Assembly (NCBI GenBank): GCA_030606765.1
Contig: JAUWFX010000042.1
Span: forward strand, 1 to 11,706
Direction: 5' to 3'
DNA from: Dehalococcoidia bacterium
Lineage (GTDB): Bacteria; Chloroflexota; Dehalococcoidia; GIF9; AB-539-J10
DNA: 11,706 bases
Both the position numbers and the translations under genes were made by a program. Positions 1-5,329 of this stretch are shown here, piece after piece. Position 1 is the first letter of the stretch; every line of letters starts with the position of its first letter. Under the pieces are notes generated by a model. It was given only the letters and a program-made list of their open reading frames with translations, was not told the DNA's origin and made no database searches.

Positions 1-101
1 GCAGCCACGCCAATCAGGATGCCCAGCATGGTCAAAACTGACCTTAGCTTGTTACCAAGCAAAGCCCGTAGCGCAGTAGAGAAACAATCCCAGAGTTTCA
101 T
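1..101 (-). CDS. MacB/YknZ-type ABC transporter permease, N-terminal fragment
   Basis: Only the first 33 codons are in the window; the gene continues past the left edge. The translation begins MKLWDCFSTALRALLGNKLR and goes on into SVLTMLGILIGVA, the start of the first membrane segment. A short amphipathic lead, then 'NKLRSxLTMLGIxIGVA', is the hallmark N-terminus of MacB/FtsX-like permeases, which couple an ATPase to export of peptides, lipids or macrolides. It starts 40 bp after the ATPase gene on the same strand, so it is the third gene of the operon. ATG at 99-101 is the first start after an in-frame stop at 123-125. The Shine-Dalgarno sequence is weak. Substrate is unknown. Confidence 0.85.
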   Translation of the reverse strand, partial: MKLWDCFSTALRALLGNKLRSVLTMLGILIGVA

Positions 102-141
102 TCCGATGCTTCTATTTGAAATTCAAGTGTCACCATGACCC

Positions 142-807
142 TCAACGAACACTTCCTTCAATCTGGCCATCGCGAATTTTAATGGTGCGCTGGGTATAAG
201 CGGCAATATCTGGTTCATGAGTAACCAGGACGATGGTCATTCCTTGCTCATTCAATTGCTTAAAAATTAGCATGATTTCCTGGCTAGTCTGGGTGTCAAG
301 GTTGCCTGTGGGTTCATCAGCTAAAATAAGAGAGGGATTATTTACTAAGGCTCGAGCGATAGCCACCCTTTGTTGCTCCCCTCCAGCTAGCTCGCTTGGC
401 CTGTGAGTGACTCGATGGGCTAATCCCACTGACTCCAGGACCTGTAACGCTCTTTGCCGTCGGTTGCTGGCACCACTGTAAATAAGTGGCAGTTCCACAT
501 TGGCTAAAGCTGTGGTCCGGGACAACAAGTTGAAGCTTTGGAAGACAAAGCCTATCTTTTTATTTCTTATCTCGGCCAATTGATTATCGTTAAGCTCACT
601 TACCTCAGTCCCATCCAGGCGGTATCGTCCTGAAGTCGGCTTGTCAAGGCATCCGATGATATTCATCAGGGTGGACTTCCCCGAGCCCGAAGGCCCTATG
701 ATAGATACCATCTCCCCTGACTCAATGCGGCAGCTAATCCCCCGCAGAGCAGGAACTTCGGTCTGTCCCGCTTTATACACTTTAGTTATGTTTTCAAGTT
801 CCAGCAT
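142..807 (-). CDS. MacB/LolD/YknY-type ABC transporter ATP-binding protein
   Basis: Cytoplasmic ATPase subunit of the exporter, 221 residues, the normal length for a stand-alone LolD/YknY ATPase. Visible motifs in order: Walker [10 protein letters not shown] (38-46), Q-loop Gln90 in FVFQSFNLL, signature [15 protein letters not shown] (140-154), Walker [13 protein letters not shown] (160-171), and switch His197 in VTHEPD. The 'DEPTGNLD' and 'FNLL' strings are typical of the MacB/LolD clade. The signature reads LAGGE rather than LSGGQ or LSGGE; the Ser-to-Ala change sits in the loop that contacts ATP across the dimer. It starts 3 bp after the stop of the membrane-fusion gene, implying translational coupling. 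Exported substrate cannot be told from sequence. Confidence 0.95.
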   Translation of the reverse strand: MLELENITKVYKAGQTEVPALRGISCRIESGEMVSIIGPSGSGKSTLMNIIGCLDKPTSGRYRLDGTEVSELNDNQLAEIRNKKIGFVFQSFNLLSRTTALANVELPLIYSGASNRRQRALQVLESVGLAHRVTHRPSELAGGEQQRVAIARALVNNPSLILADEPTGNLDTQTSQEIMLIFKQLNEQGMTIVLVTHEPDIAAYTQRTIKIRDGQIEGSVR

Positions 808-810
808 TGT

Positions 811-1902
811 CTACATCATGAAGAAACCGCCTTGTCGCTCCTCAGAAGCAGGTAATACTACCTGTTCCCCTTCCTCCAATCCCGACAGAACTTCAGTGTT
901 TATCCCGTCGCTCAGCCCCAAGGTAATTTCCCGTTCCTCAACTTGTTCATCTACGAGCACTAAAACCGTTGGATTTTCCAAGGTCCCCCGAATAGCTCTG
1001 TTTGGTATCATCAATACATCATCACGAAGCTCGATGATGACTTCAGCAGTGGCACTCATGCCATCCCTGAGTTCTGCGACGGGATTTTCCAAGGTTATGG
1101 TGGTGTCGTAAGATACCACCCCGACCAGACTTGTACCTATCGGCGAGATGAAAGCCACCCTGCCCTTTATTTCTTCGTCAGGCAGGGCATCTAACAGGAT
1201 ATTTGCTTCTTGGTTCAGTTCCACCATTGAAATATCTATTTCATCAATAAAGCCACGCATTTCTATATCACTGGTGTCAACCAGTGATATAGCCGGAGTG
1301 GCTAATGCCGCTGTCGATATTTCCTTTCCTTCAGTTATGCTAATGTCAGCAACCATGCCCGCAAAGGGAGCCACTATTTCCGCCTTCTCCAGGTTCAATT
1401 CTGTCGATTCCAGGCTGAGTTTTGCCGATTCCAGGCCGAGTTTTGCTGATTCCCAACTCGCTTTGGCTATATCCACCTGTAACTCAAGCACATCCTCGGA
1501 CACTGTGGGTGGAGGCTCATCCAGGTTAATCTCGGCGATTTCATATTGCGCTCTGGCTGCCTTGACTTGCTCCTCAGCTATTTCCACCTGTAACTCAGCC
1601 ATCTCTACGGCTGATTCCAAGGACGGTGCATCAAGCCTGGCTAATACCTGGTCTTTTGTCACGTTATTCCCTTCGTCAACCAGCACCTCTGTTACTGTAC
1701 CTGTCATGCCGAATGATAAATACGCTTTGTTAGGCATTTGTAAATTGCCATCCACGATAATGCTTTTCACTATATCACCCCGGGTAACATTAAAAGTCAT
1801 CGGCACAGTTTCCGGCCCAGCACCTCTGGTAAATACGACACCGAGTACTATACCGATAACAATCACACAGATTATTATTATTAGTATTCGCCTTTTTTTC
1901 AT
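811..1902 (-). CDS. HlyD/MacA/YknX-type membrane-fusion (adaptor) protein
   Basis: First gene of the exporter operon, 363 residues. A single N-terminal membrane anchor (about 5-24, very Ile/Val-rich) is followed by an extracytoplasmic body. The first half of a lipoyl-like domain (59-91, ending DQVLARLDAP) leads into a coiled-coil hairpin with arms about 94-127 and 139-175, joined by a proline turn DEPPPTVSED (128-137). The second lipoyl half is 174-199 (APFAGMVADISITEG), followed by beta-barrel and membrane-proximal domains to residue 350. The second arm contains near-perfect 7-residue repeats, SAKLGLE, SAKLSLE, STELNLE. In MacA-type systems the adaptor binds substrate and stimulates the permease/ATPase; in monoderms such as Bacillus YknX it works without a TolC partner. 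The start has a good GAAGGA ribosome-binding site. Confidence 0.95.
   Translation of the reverse strand: MKKRRILIIIICVIVIGIVLGVVFTRGAGPETVPMTFNVTRGDIVKSIIVDGNLQMPNKAYLSFGMTGTVTEVLVDEGNNVTKDQVLARLDAPSLESAVEMAELQVEIAEEQVKAARAQYEIAEINLDEPPPTVSEDVLELQVDIAKASWESAKLGLESAKLSLESTELNLEKAEIVAPFAGMVADISITEGKEISTAALATPAISLVDTSDIEMRGFIDEIDISMVELNQEANILLDALPDEEIKGRVAFISPIGTSLVGVVSYDTTITLENPVAELRDGMSATAEVIIELRDDVLMIPNRAIRGTLENPTVLVLVDEQVEEREITLGLSDGINTEVLSGLEEGEQVVLPASEERQGGFFMM
1387..1452 (-). repeat. 21-bp tandem repeat encoding coiled-coil heptads
   Basis: Three degenerate 21-bp units inside the membrane-fusion gene encode residues 151-172, one heptad per unit. The bases as well as the residues are repeated (a GATTCCAGGC-GAGTTTTGC-like string recurs on the plus strand). 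This suggests the hairpin arm grew by duplication of one heptad. Confidence 0.7.
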
Positions 1903-1937
1903 TTTCCTTCGCCTCTCTCTATTTTGATAAACCGCCC

Positions 1938-1968
1938 ATTATAGCATCAATTTCATATTGTCGGGCAA
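1938..1968 (-). promoter_or_regulatory. Putative sigma70 promoter of the exporter operon
   Basis: Reading the minus strand, a perfect TATAAT lies at 1938-1943, about 36 bp upstream of the adaptor ATG. The -35 box is less clear: CCGACA at 1959-1964 (15-bp spacer) or TTGCCC at 1963-1968 (19-bp spacer). It would let the exporter be expressed apart from the upstream AbrB-family gene, although read-through from that gene is also likely because no terminator separates them. Confidence 0.55.
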
Positions 1969-2000
1969 AAAATAACGCACCCCATATTTTGACCGGGCCA

Positions 2001-2288
2001 TTAACTTCGCTTGCCTTCACCCTCTATCCCAACATCAGTGGTTTTACCTTCCTTGACCAACCTGGCAACCTCATCAAGTCGGCTGCTCATGATGTTCAGC
2101 AACTCTTCTGCTGCCTCAGCTTTGATAAAGATAAGTCCCCGACCAAAATGACCGAAAACGAGAAGTTTATCGCCAGTATCTATACCGATTTCTTTGCGGG
2201 CTTCCGCGGGAATCACCAACTGCCCTCGGGGCCCAAGCACAGCAGTGCCAAAACACCTGCCTATTACAAGCCTATCCTTTTGTTCCAT
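2001..2288 (-). CDS. AbrB/MazE/SpoVT-family DNA-binding regulator
   Basis: A 95-residue protein from the preferred start. The AbrB-type swapped-hairpin DNA-binding domain is plain: GTAVLGPRGQLVIPAEARKE followed by IGIDTGDKLLVFG (about 14-46). Then come a second strand pair (GLIFIKAE) and a C-terminal helical, charged region that probably mediates oligomerisation. ATG at 2286-2288 is chosen over the one at 2301-2303 because GAGGTGA sits at the right distance only for the downstream ATG; the longer form would add five residues (MREVR). The gene is on the same strand as, and directly upstream of, the exporter operon. An AbrB-type antitoxin is unlikely because no toxin gene is adjacent. A local transcriptional regulator, possibly of itself and the exporter, is the simplest reading. 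Confidence 0.88.
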   Translation of the reverse strand: MEQKDRLVIGRCFGTAVLGPRGQLVIPAEARKEIGIDTGDKLLVFGHFGRGLIFIKAEAAEELLNIMSSRLDEVARLVKEGKTTDVGIEGEGKRS

Positions 2289-2290
2289 TC

Positions 2291-2297
2291 TCACCTC
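2291..2297 (-). promoter_or_regulatory. Ribosome-binding site fixing the AbrB-family start
   Basis: On the minus strand the sequence is GAGGTGA followed two bases later by ATG at 2288, giving about 5 bases between GAGG and the start. It lies inside the coding frame of the alternative longer start, which has no such site. Confidence 0.7.
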
Positions 2298-2307
2298 TCG
2301 CATAAGC

Positions 2308-2329
2308 TATATCAGTATTGTATGATATA
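2308..2329. promoter_or_regulatory. Inverted repeat, probable operator of the AbrB-family gene
   Basis: Perfect 7-bp arms TATATCA (2308-2314) and TGATATA (2323-2329) separated by 8 bp. It lies just downstream of the predicted transcription start and upstream of the start codon. AbrB-like proteins commonly bind AT-rich sites near their own promoters, so autoregulation is a reasonable inference, not shown. Confidence 0.5.
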
Positions 2330-2353
2330 TCCTACTATTCTAAATTATAGGAT
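2329..2353. promoter_or_regulatory. Second inverted repeat spanning the -10 box
   Basis: Perfect 6-bp arms ATCCTA (2329-2334) and TAGGAT (2348-2353) flank a 13-bp spacer and cover most of the -10 box at 2344-2349. A protein bound here would block RNA polymerase directly. It abuts the 2308-2329 dyad. Confidence 0.4.
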
Positions 2354-2372
2354 TTTTCTTATTTTTTGTCAA
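2344..2372 (-). promoter_or_regulatory. Perfect consensus sigma70 promoter of the AbrB-family gene
   Basis: On the minus strand, TTGACA (2367-2372), a 17-bp A/T-rich spacer (2350-2366) and TATAAT (2344-2349) match the consensus at 12 of 12 positions. Transcription should start near 2337, leaving a leader of about 50 nt before the ATG at 2288. So strong a promoter on a small regulator gene usually implies that it is repressed. Confidence 0.85.
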
Positions 2373-2398
2373 ACAGGATGCTGGAGATTGTTCATTAA

Positions 2399-2493
2399 CC
2401 GCTCATGGTGAGCGTGTCGAATCATGAGCGGCAGTCATGATAAAATTAGGTTGCCCTTCGACAGGCTCAGGGCGAACGGGTTGCTGAACAACC
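2399..2493. repeat. Composite REP-like palindromic element
   Basis: Three inverted repeats are packed into 95 bp. The first has perfect 9-bp arms CCGCTCATG (2399-2407) and CATGAGCGG (2423-2431) with a 15-nt loop. The second has GCCCT (2453-2457) and AGGGC (2469-2473) around TCGACAGGCTC, with flanking GTT/AAC that can extend the stem across a one-base bulge. The third has GGTTG (2479-2483) and CAACC (2489-2493) with a 5-nt loop; GGTTG also occurs at 2449-2453, so CAACC could instead close the whole second hairpin. Strings such as CCCTTCGACAGGCTCAGGGC are widespread in environmental bacterial genomes as intergenic palindromic repeats. It separates the divergent AbrB-family and rsmG genes and could act as a transcription end or a folding block. 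No T-run follows. Confidence 0.75.
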
Positions 2494-2517
2494 TCTGAAT
2501 TTTAAGCGTGACTCGCG

Positions 2518-3261
2518 ATGAAAAAACTTATTGAAGGAGCCGGTAAGCTGGGGATAGAGTTCAATGCCAGGCAGGTAAGGCAATTTGAGCTTTACTACCA
2601 GGAGCTAATTGAATGGAATAAAAAAATTAACCTCACAGCTATAACAGACTACTCCTCGGTACAGGTAAAACATTTCCTTGATTCCCTGACCATCACTCTA
2701 GCTTTGCCTGAGGAAGAGGTGGTAAGACCAGATTTCAATATTATAGACATAGGCACAGGTGCCGGCTTCCCCGGCTTGCCGCTCAAAATTCTTTTCCCCC
2801 AGCCCAGGCTGGTGCTCATTGAACCCACAACGAAAAAGACAGCTTTCCTTCACCACATCATCCGCAAACTGGAGCTGGAAAATGTCGAAGTGCTGAATAA
2901 TAGAGCTGAGGAAGCAGCTCATTTACCGCTCTATCGTGAGCAATTTGCCCTGGTTCTCTCCCGTGCTGTAGCCTTGCTGCCTACCTTGGTGGAACTAACT
3001 CTGCCTTTTTGCCAGATCGGGGGAAGATTTATCGCTCAAAAGAAGGGGGAAATCGACCAGGAGATAAACAGGGCGAAAGAAGCCATTGCCGCCCTGGGAG
3101 GCAAATTAGACCAGATAAAGAAAGTAGAGTTGAGCGAATTTGACGATGTGCGTTATTTGGTAATTATTGATAAAATATACCCGACACCGAGTAAATATCC
3201 CCGTCGTCCTGGACTGCCAAGGCGACGGCCAATTCAGGAGGTAAATATAGATGTGGAGTAG
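2518..3261 (+). CDS. rsmG: 16S rRNA (guanine(527)-N7)-methyltransferase RsmG
   Basis: Methylates N7 of G527 in the 530 loop of 16S rRNA using S-adenosylmethionine; loss gives low-level streptomycin resistance in several bacteria. At 247 residues it has the usual length. Family marks are NLTAI (38-42), HFLDSL (52-57), the SAM-binding DIGTGAGFPGLPLKI (77-91), LSRAVA (147-152) and the C-terminal YPRRPGLP (227-234). ATG at 2518 is the first start after an in-frame TGA at 2509-2511. No clear Shine-Dalgarno sequence precedes it, and no convincing promoter is visible between the REP-like element and the start. Its last 26 bases carry the ribosome-binding site of the next gene. It was known earlier as gidB, but gidA is not adjacent here. 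Confidence 0.96.
   Translation: MKKLIEGAGKLGIEFNARQVRQFELYYQELIEWNKKINLTAITDYSSVQVKHFLDSLTITLALPEEEVVRPDFNIIDIGTGAGFPGLPLKILFPQPRLVLIEPTTKKTAFLHHIIRKLELENVEVLNNRAEEAAHLPLYREQFALVLSRAVALLPTLVELTLPFCQIGGRFIAQKKGEIDQEINRAKEAIAALGGKLDQIKKVELSEFDDVRYLVIIDKIYPTPSKYPRRPGLPRRRPIQEVNIDVE
3236..3242 (+). promoter_or_regulatory. Strong ribosome-binding site inside the rsmG end
   Basis: AGGAGGT lies 8 bp before the ATG at 3251 and inside the rsmG coding sequence. It supports the 61-residue reading frame as a real gene that is translationally coupled to rsmG. Confidence 0.75.
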
Positions 3262-3436
3262 GAGATCCCGGAGGTTCTACTTTGGCCTCCCTCCCTTCGC
3301 TTTCTACTTCCAGGGATTCAAGCCCTTTCCCGACAGAAAGGAGTATATGGACATGCTCGAGGAGTATAAGAAGGACCTGGAGGAAGAACTAAAGGAAATA
3401 GAAAGGGAGATCGAGGAAACAAAGAAGAGCCTCTAA
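3251..3436 (+). CDS. Small hypothetical protein with C-terminal charged coiled coil
   Basis: A 61-residue protein whose start overlaps the rsmG end by 11 bp and is served by a near-perfect AGGAGGT. The N-terminal half is basic and aromatic (MWSRRSRRFYFGLPPFAFYF). The C-terminal third (about 33-61) is an uninterrupted Lys/Glu/Leu helix with heptad spacing, pointing to a coiled coil and a dimer or a binding partner. No catalytic motif, signal peptide or clear membrane segment is seen. The layout (aromatic/Gly-Pro head, charged coiled-coil tail) recalls small DUF5320-like proteins, but the sequence is too short to place it. Function unknown; existence is likely given the ribosome-binding site and the biased composition. 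Confidence 0.7.
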   Translation: MWSRRSRRFYFGLPPFAFYFQGFKPFPDRKEYMDMLEEYKKDLEEELKEIEREIEETKKSL

Positions 3437-3475
3437 CGAAAGAAGTGCAAGCCAGGCAAAGCTTAATTTGAAGGA

Positions 3476-4477
3476 ATGCTGGAAGACATTCAAAGGCTGA
3501 TTCAAAGCCAGGCAGACTTTATCATCAGTCAACAGCTTCCATCTGGGGCTATCCCCTGGTACCAAGGCGGTATCACAGACCCCTGGGACCATGTGGAATG
3601 CGCCATGGCTTTAGATTTTAGCGGCCGGTCCAGCGAGGCTAGCTCGGCCTATAAGTGGATGCGCGATACCCAGAATCCTGACGGAAGCTGGTATTCCAGT
3701 TATCTCAATGATAAACCTCAAGACCTGACCAAAGATACAAATTTCAGCACCTATATAGCAACAGGAATGTGGTTTCACTACCTCAATATCCGAAATCTGA
3801 GCCTTCTTCGCTACATGTGGCCTGCGATAGAGAAGGGCATAGATTTCGCCTTAAGTTTACAACAGCCCGGCGGCGAGATTTACTGGGGACTAAGCGAGAA
3901 TAACGAAGCCTGGCCAGGAGCAATTTTAACTGCCTCAAGCAGCACCTGGCTCAGTATTAAATGCGGCATAAGGATTGCTAGAACCTTGGGGGTAGATAAG
4001 CCTGACTGGAATAAGGCATGCCAGAGGCTGGCCAGGGCAATCAAGGAGCAGCCCGAACGCTTCGACAGGCTAGGCGAGGATAAGAGCGGGCATGCCATGA
4101 CCTGGTATTACCCCATCCTTGTGGGGCTGATAAAGGGTAAGCAAGCAGAAAAGCATATCCTGGAGGGGTGGCAGGATTTCATCATCGATGGTTGGGGGTG
4201 TAAATGCTTTGCCGACAGACAGTCAGTATGCGTAGCTGAGACCTTTGAACTGGTCCTGGCCTTAGCAAGGATGGGCGCCGGAGATAAGGCCAAGATGGTG
4301 CTGGACTGGGTACTGCAATTTAAGGATAGCGACGGCGTGTTTTATCGGGAGGTATACTGGCCGCAAAGGGAGATAAGACGGTCGGAACTGGAGCCACAAG
4401 CCCATGAAAAGAATACCTGGACATCGGCAGCAGCGATACTGGCTATGGTGGCTTCAGATAGAATTAAAATACTATAG
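3476..4477 (+). CDS. Alpha/alpha-toroid protein, prenyltransferase/squalene-cyclase-like
   Basis: A 333-residue soluble protein without signal peptide. Repeated motifs of the terpenoid-cyclase/prenyltransferase toroid fold are seen: ISQQLPSGAIPW (17-28), TQNPDGSWYSSY (65-76) and LQQPGGEIYWG (128-138) resemble QW-type repeats, and the C-terminal EKNTWTSAAAILAM (311-324) is a typical inner helix. Neither the DXDD motif of squalene-hopene cyclases nor the zinc ligands of protein prenyltransferases can be made out, so chemistry on isoprenoids is not shown; a glycan-active or binding role in the same fold is as likely. ATG at 3476 is the first start after an in-frame stop at 3464, although GAAGGA lies almost against it. 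It is followed 20 bp later by a SAM methyltransferase, so the two probably act in one pathway. Confidence 0.75.
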   Translation: MLEDIQRLIQSQADFIISQQLPSGAIPWYQGGITDPWDHVECAMALDFSGRSSEASSAYKWMRDTQNPDGSWYSSYLNDKPQDLTKDTNFSTYIATGMWFHYLNIRNLSLLRYMWPAIEKGIDFALSLQQPGGEIYWGLSENNEAWPGAILTASSSTWLSIKCGIRIARTLGVDKPDWNKACQRLARAIKEQPERFDRLGEDKSGHAMTWYYPILVGLIKGKQAEKHILEGWQDFIIDGWGCKCFADRQSVCVAETFELVLALARMGAGDKAKMVLDWVLQFKDSDGVFYREVYWPQREIRRSELEPQAHEKNTWTSAAAILAMVASDRIKIL

Positions 4478-4497
4478 CCCAAACATTGGCCTGTAAG

Positions 4498-5145
4498 ATG
4501 AGTTTAGAGCCCGGTGTTAAAAGAGTTTCCCGGAAGATTCCACTGGAAGACGACCCTGATGATTTCGTGGGTTACGAAGTCCTCATAGACTTCATAAAGC
4601 AACGGGCATTGTATGAGCTAGAAGGAGATATCATCGAAATTGGTGCTTATATGGGCAGAGGTACTGCCAAACTGGCAAATTTTGCCCAAAGATACGGTAA
4701 GAGGGTATACGCCATCGATGTTTTCGATCCCGGCCTTGACAAAACTATGAGCGAGAGTGGAATCAAGGCAGGTGACGTTTATGAAGCATTTCTCCAGGGC
4801 CGCTCAATGTTAGAAGCTTACCAGGAGTCAACTCGAGGCTTTGATAACATCGTAACTATAAGGGAAGATTCTAAAAAACTTAGCTTCCCCGAAGAGCAAA
4901 GATTCATCTTGGGATTCATTGATGGCTGTCATCAGCAGGCATATGTAGAAAATGATTTCCATGTCATTTGGCCCCATCTTGTCTCCGGAGGCATTCTCGG
5001 TTTCCACGATTATAAATTTGATGACTGGCCGGAAGTCACCAAAGCCGCCGATAAGCTAATACACGCGCACAAAATGGAGATAAGCGAAGCATATGAAATA
5101 GAAGGAAAGTACAATATCCTATCTCTCTTGCTGGTCAAAAAATAG
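4498..5145 (+). CDS. Class I SAM-dependent methyltransferase (Methyltransf_24/TylF-like)
   Basis: A 215-residue protein from ATG 4498. A TTG at 4486 in the same frame would add MACK, but it has no better ribosome-binding site. The Rossmann SAM-binding motif is DIIEIGAYMGRGT (44-56), followed by the acidic strand end VYAIDVFDP (70-78). IDGCH (141-145) and GGILGFHDY (164-172) match the 'IDGDHSYE...GGxIxFHDY' pattern of metal-dependent sugar and small-molecule O-methyltransferases; the usual second Asp of 'DGDH' is Cys here. The substrate cannot be inferred, although related enzymes often act on glycans or polyketide sugars. The pairing with the toroid protein upstream suggests modification of a lipid or carbohydrate. 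Confidence 0.85.
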   Translation: MSLEPGVKRVSRKIPLEDDPDDFVGYEVLIDFIKQRALYELEGDIIEIGAYMGRGTAKLANFAQRYGKRVYAIDVFDPGLDKTMSESGIKAGDVYEAFLQGRSMLEAYQESTRGFDNIVTIREDSKKLSFPEEQRFILGFIDGCHQQAYVENDFHVIWPHLVSGGILGFHDYKFDDWPEVTKAADKLIHAHKMEISEAYEIEGKYNILSLLLVKK

Positions 5146-5153
5146 AATTCATC

Positions 5154-5173
5154 TCCAGCCCTCCAAGGCTGGA
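5154..5173 (+). terminator. Hairpin after the methyltransferase gene
   Basis: Perfect 7-bp stem TCCAGCC/GGCTGGA around the 6-nt loop CTCCAA, starting 9 bp after the stop codon. No T-run follows on either strand, so it is at best a weak or factor-assisted transcription end. Confidence 0.4.
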
Positions 5174-5270
5174 TATCTCCGACTGAATTGAAAGGAAGGC
5201 AATAACGCTTTGACATTGACCCAATTTAATGACTCCTTGCCAATCCGCCGAAAATCCTAAAAATCAATGC

Positions 5271-5300
5271 TTGACAGTGCGCGGGGGCGATATATACGAT
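5271..5300 (+). promoter_or_regulatory. Putative promoter of the RCC1-repeat gene
   Basis: TTGACA at 5271-5276 is perfect. The -10 is either TATACG (5293-5298, 16-bp spacer) or TACGAT (5295-5300, 18-bp spacer). The spacer is unusually G-rich (GCGCGGGGGCG). It leaves a leader of about 25 nt with GAGGAG at 5315-5320. Confidence 0.55.
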
Positions 5301-5329
5301 AAGCTAGAGATTTCGAGGAGACTAAACTA

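Noticed and set aside
1148..1927. A 259-codon plus-strand frame opposite the membrane-fusion gene
   Set aside because: Shadow of a well-supported HlyD-family gene. It is Ser-rich because the sense strand encodes heptads of Glu, Ser, Ala and Leu.
1989..2411. A 140-codon plus-strand frame opposite the AbrB-family gene
   Set aside because: It overlaps the AbrB-family coding sequence, its ribosome-binding site, promoter and dyads completely, and has no recognisable domain.
2399..2493. CRISPR-like array
   Set aside because: The units are different palindromes, not regularly spaced copies of one repeat.
5210..5238. TTGACA at 5210-5215 as a second promoter for the RCC1-repeat gene
   Set aside because: No -10-like hexamer lies 16-18 bp downstream; CTCCTT occupies that place.
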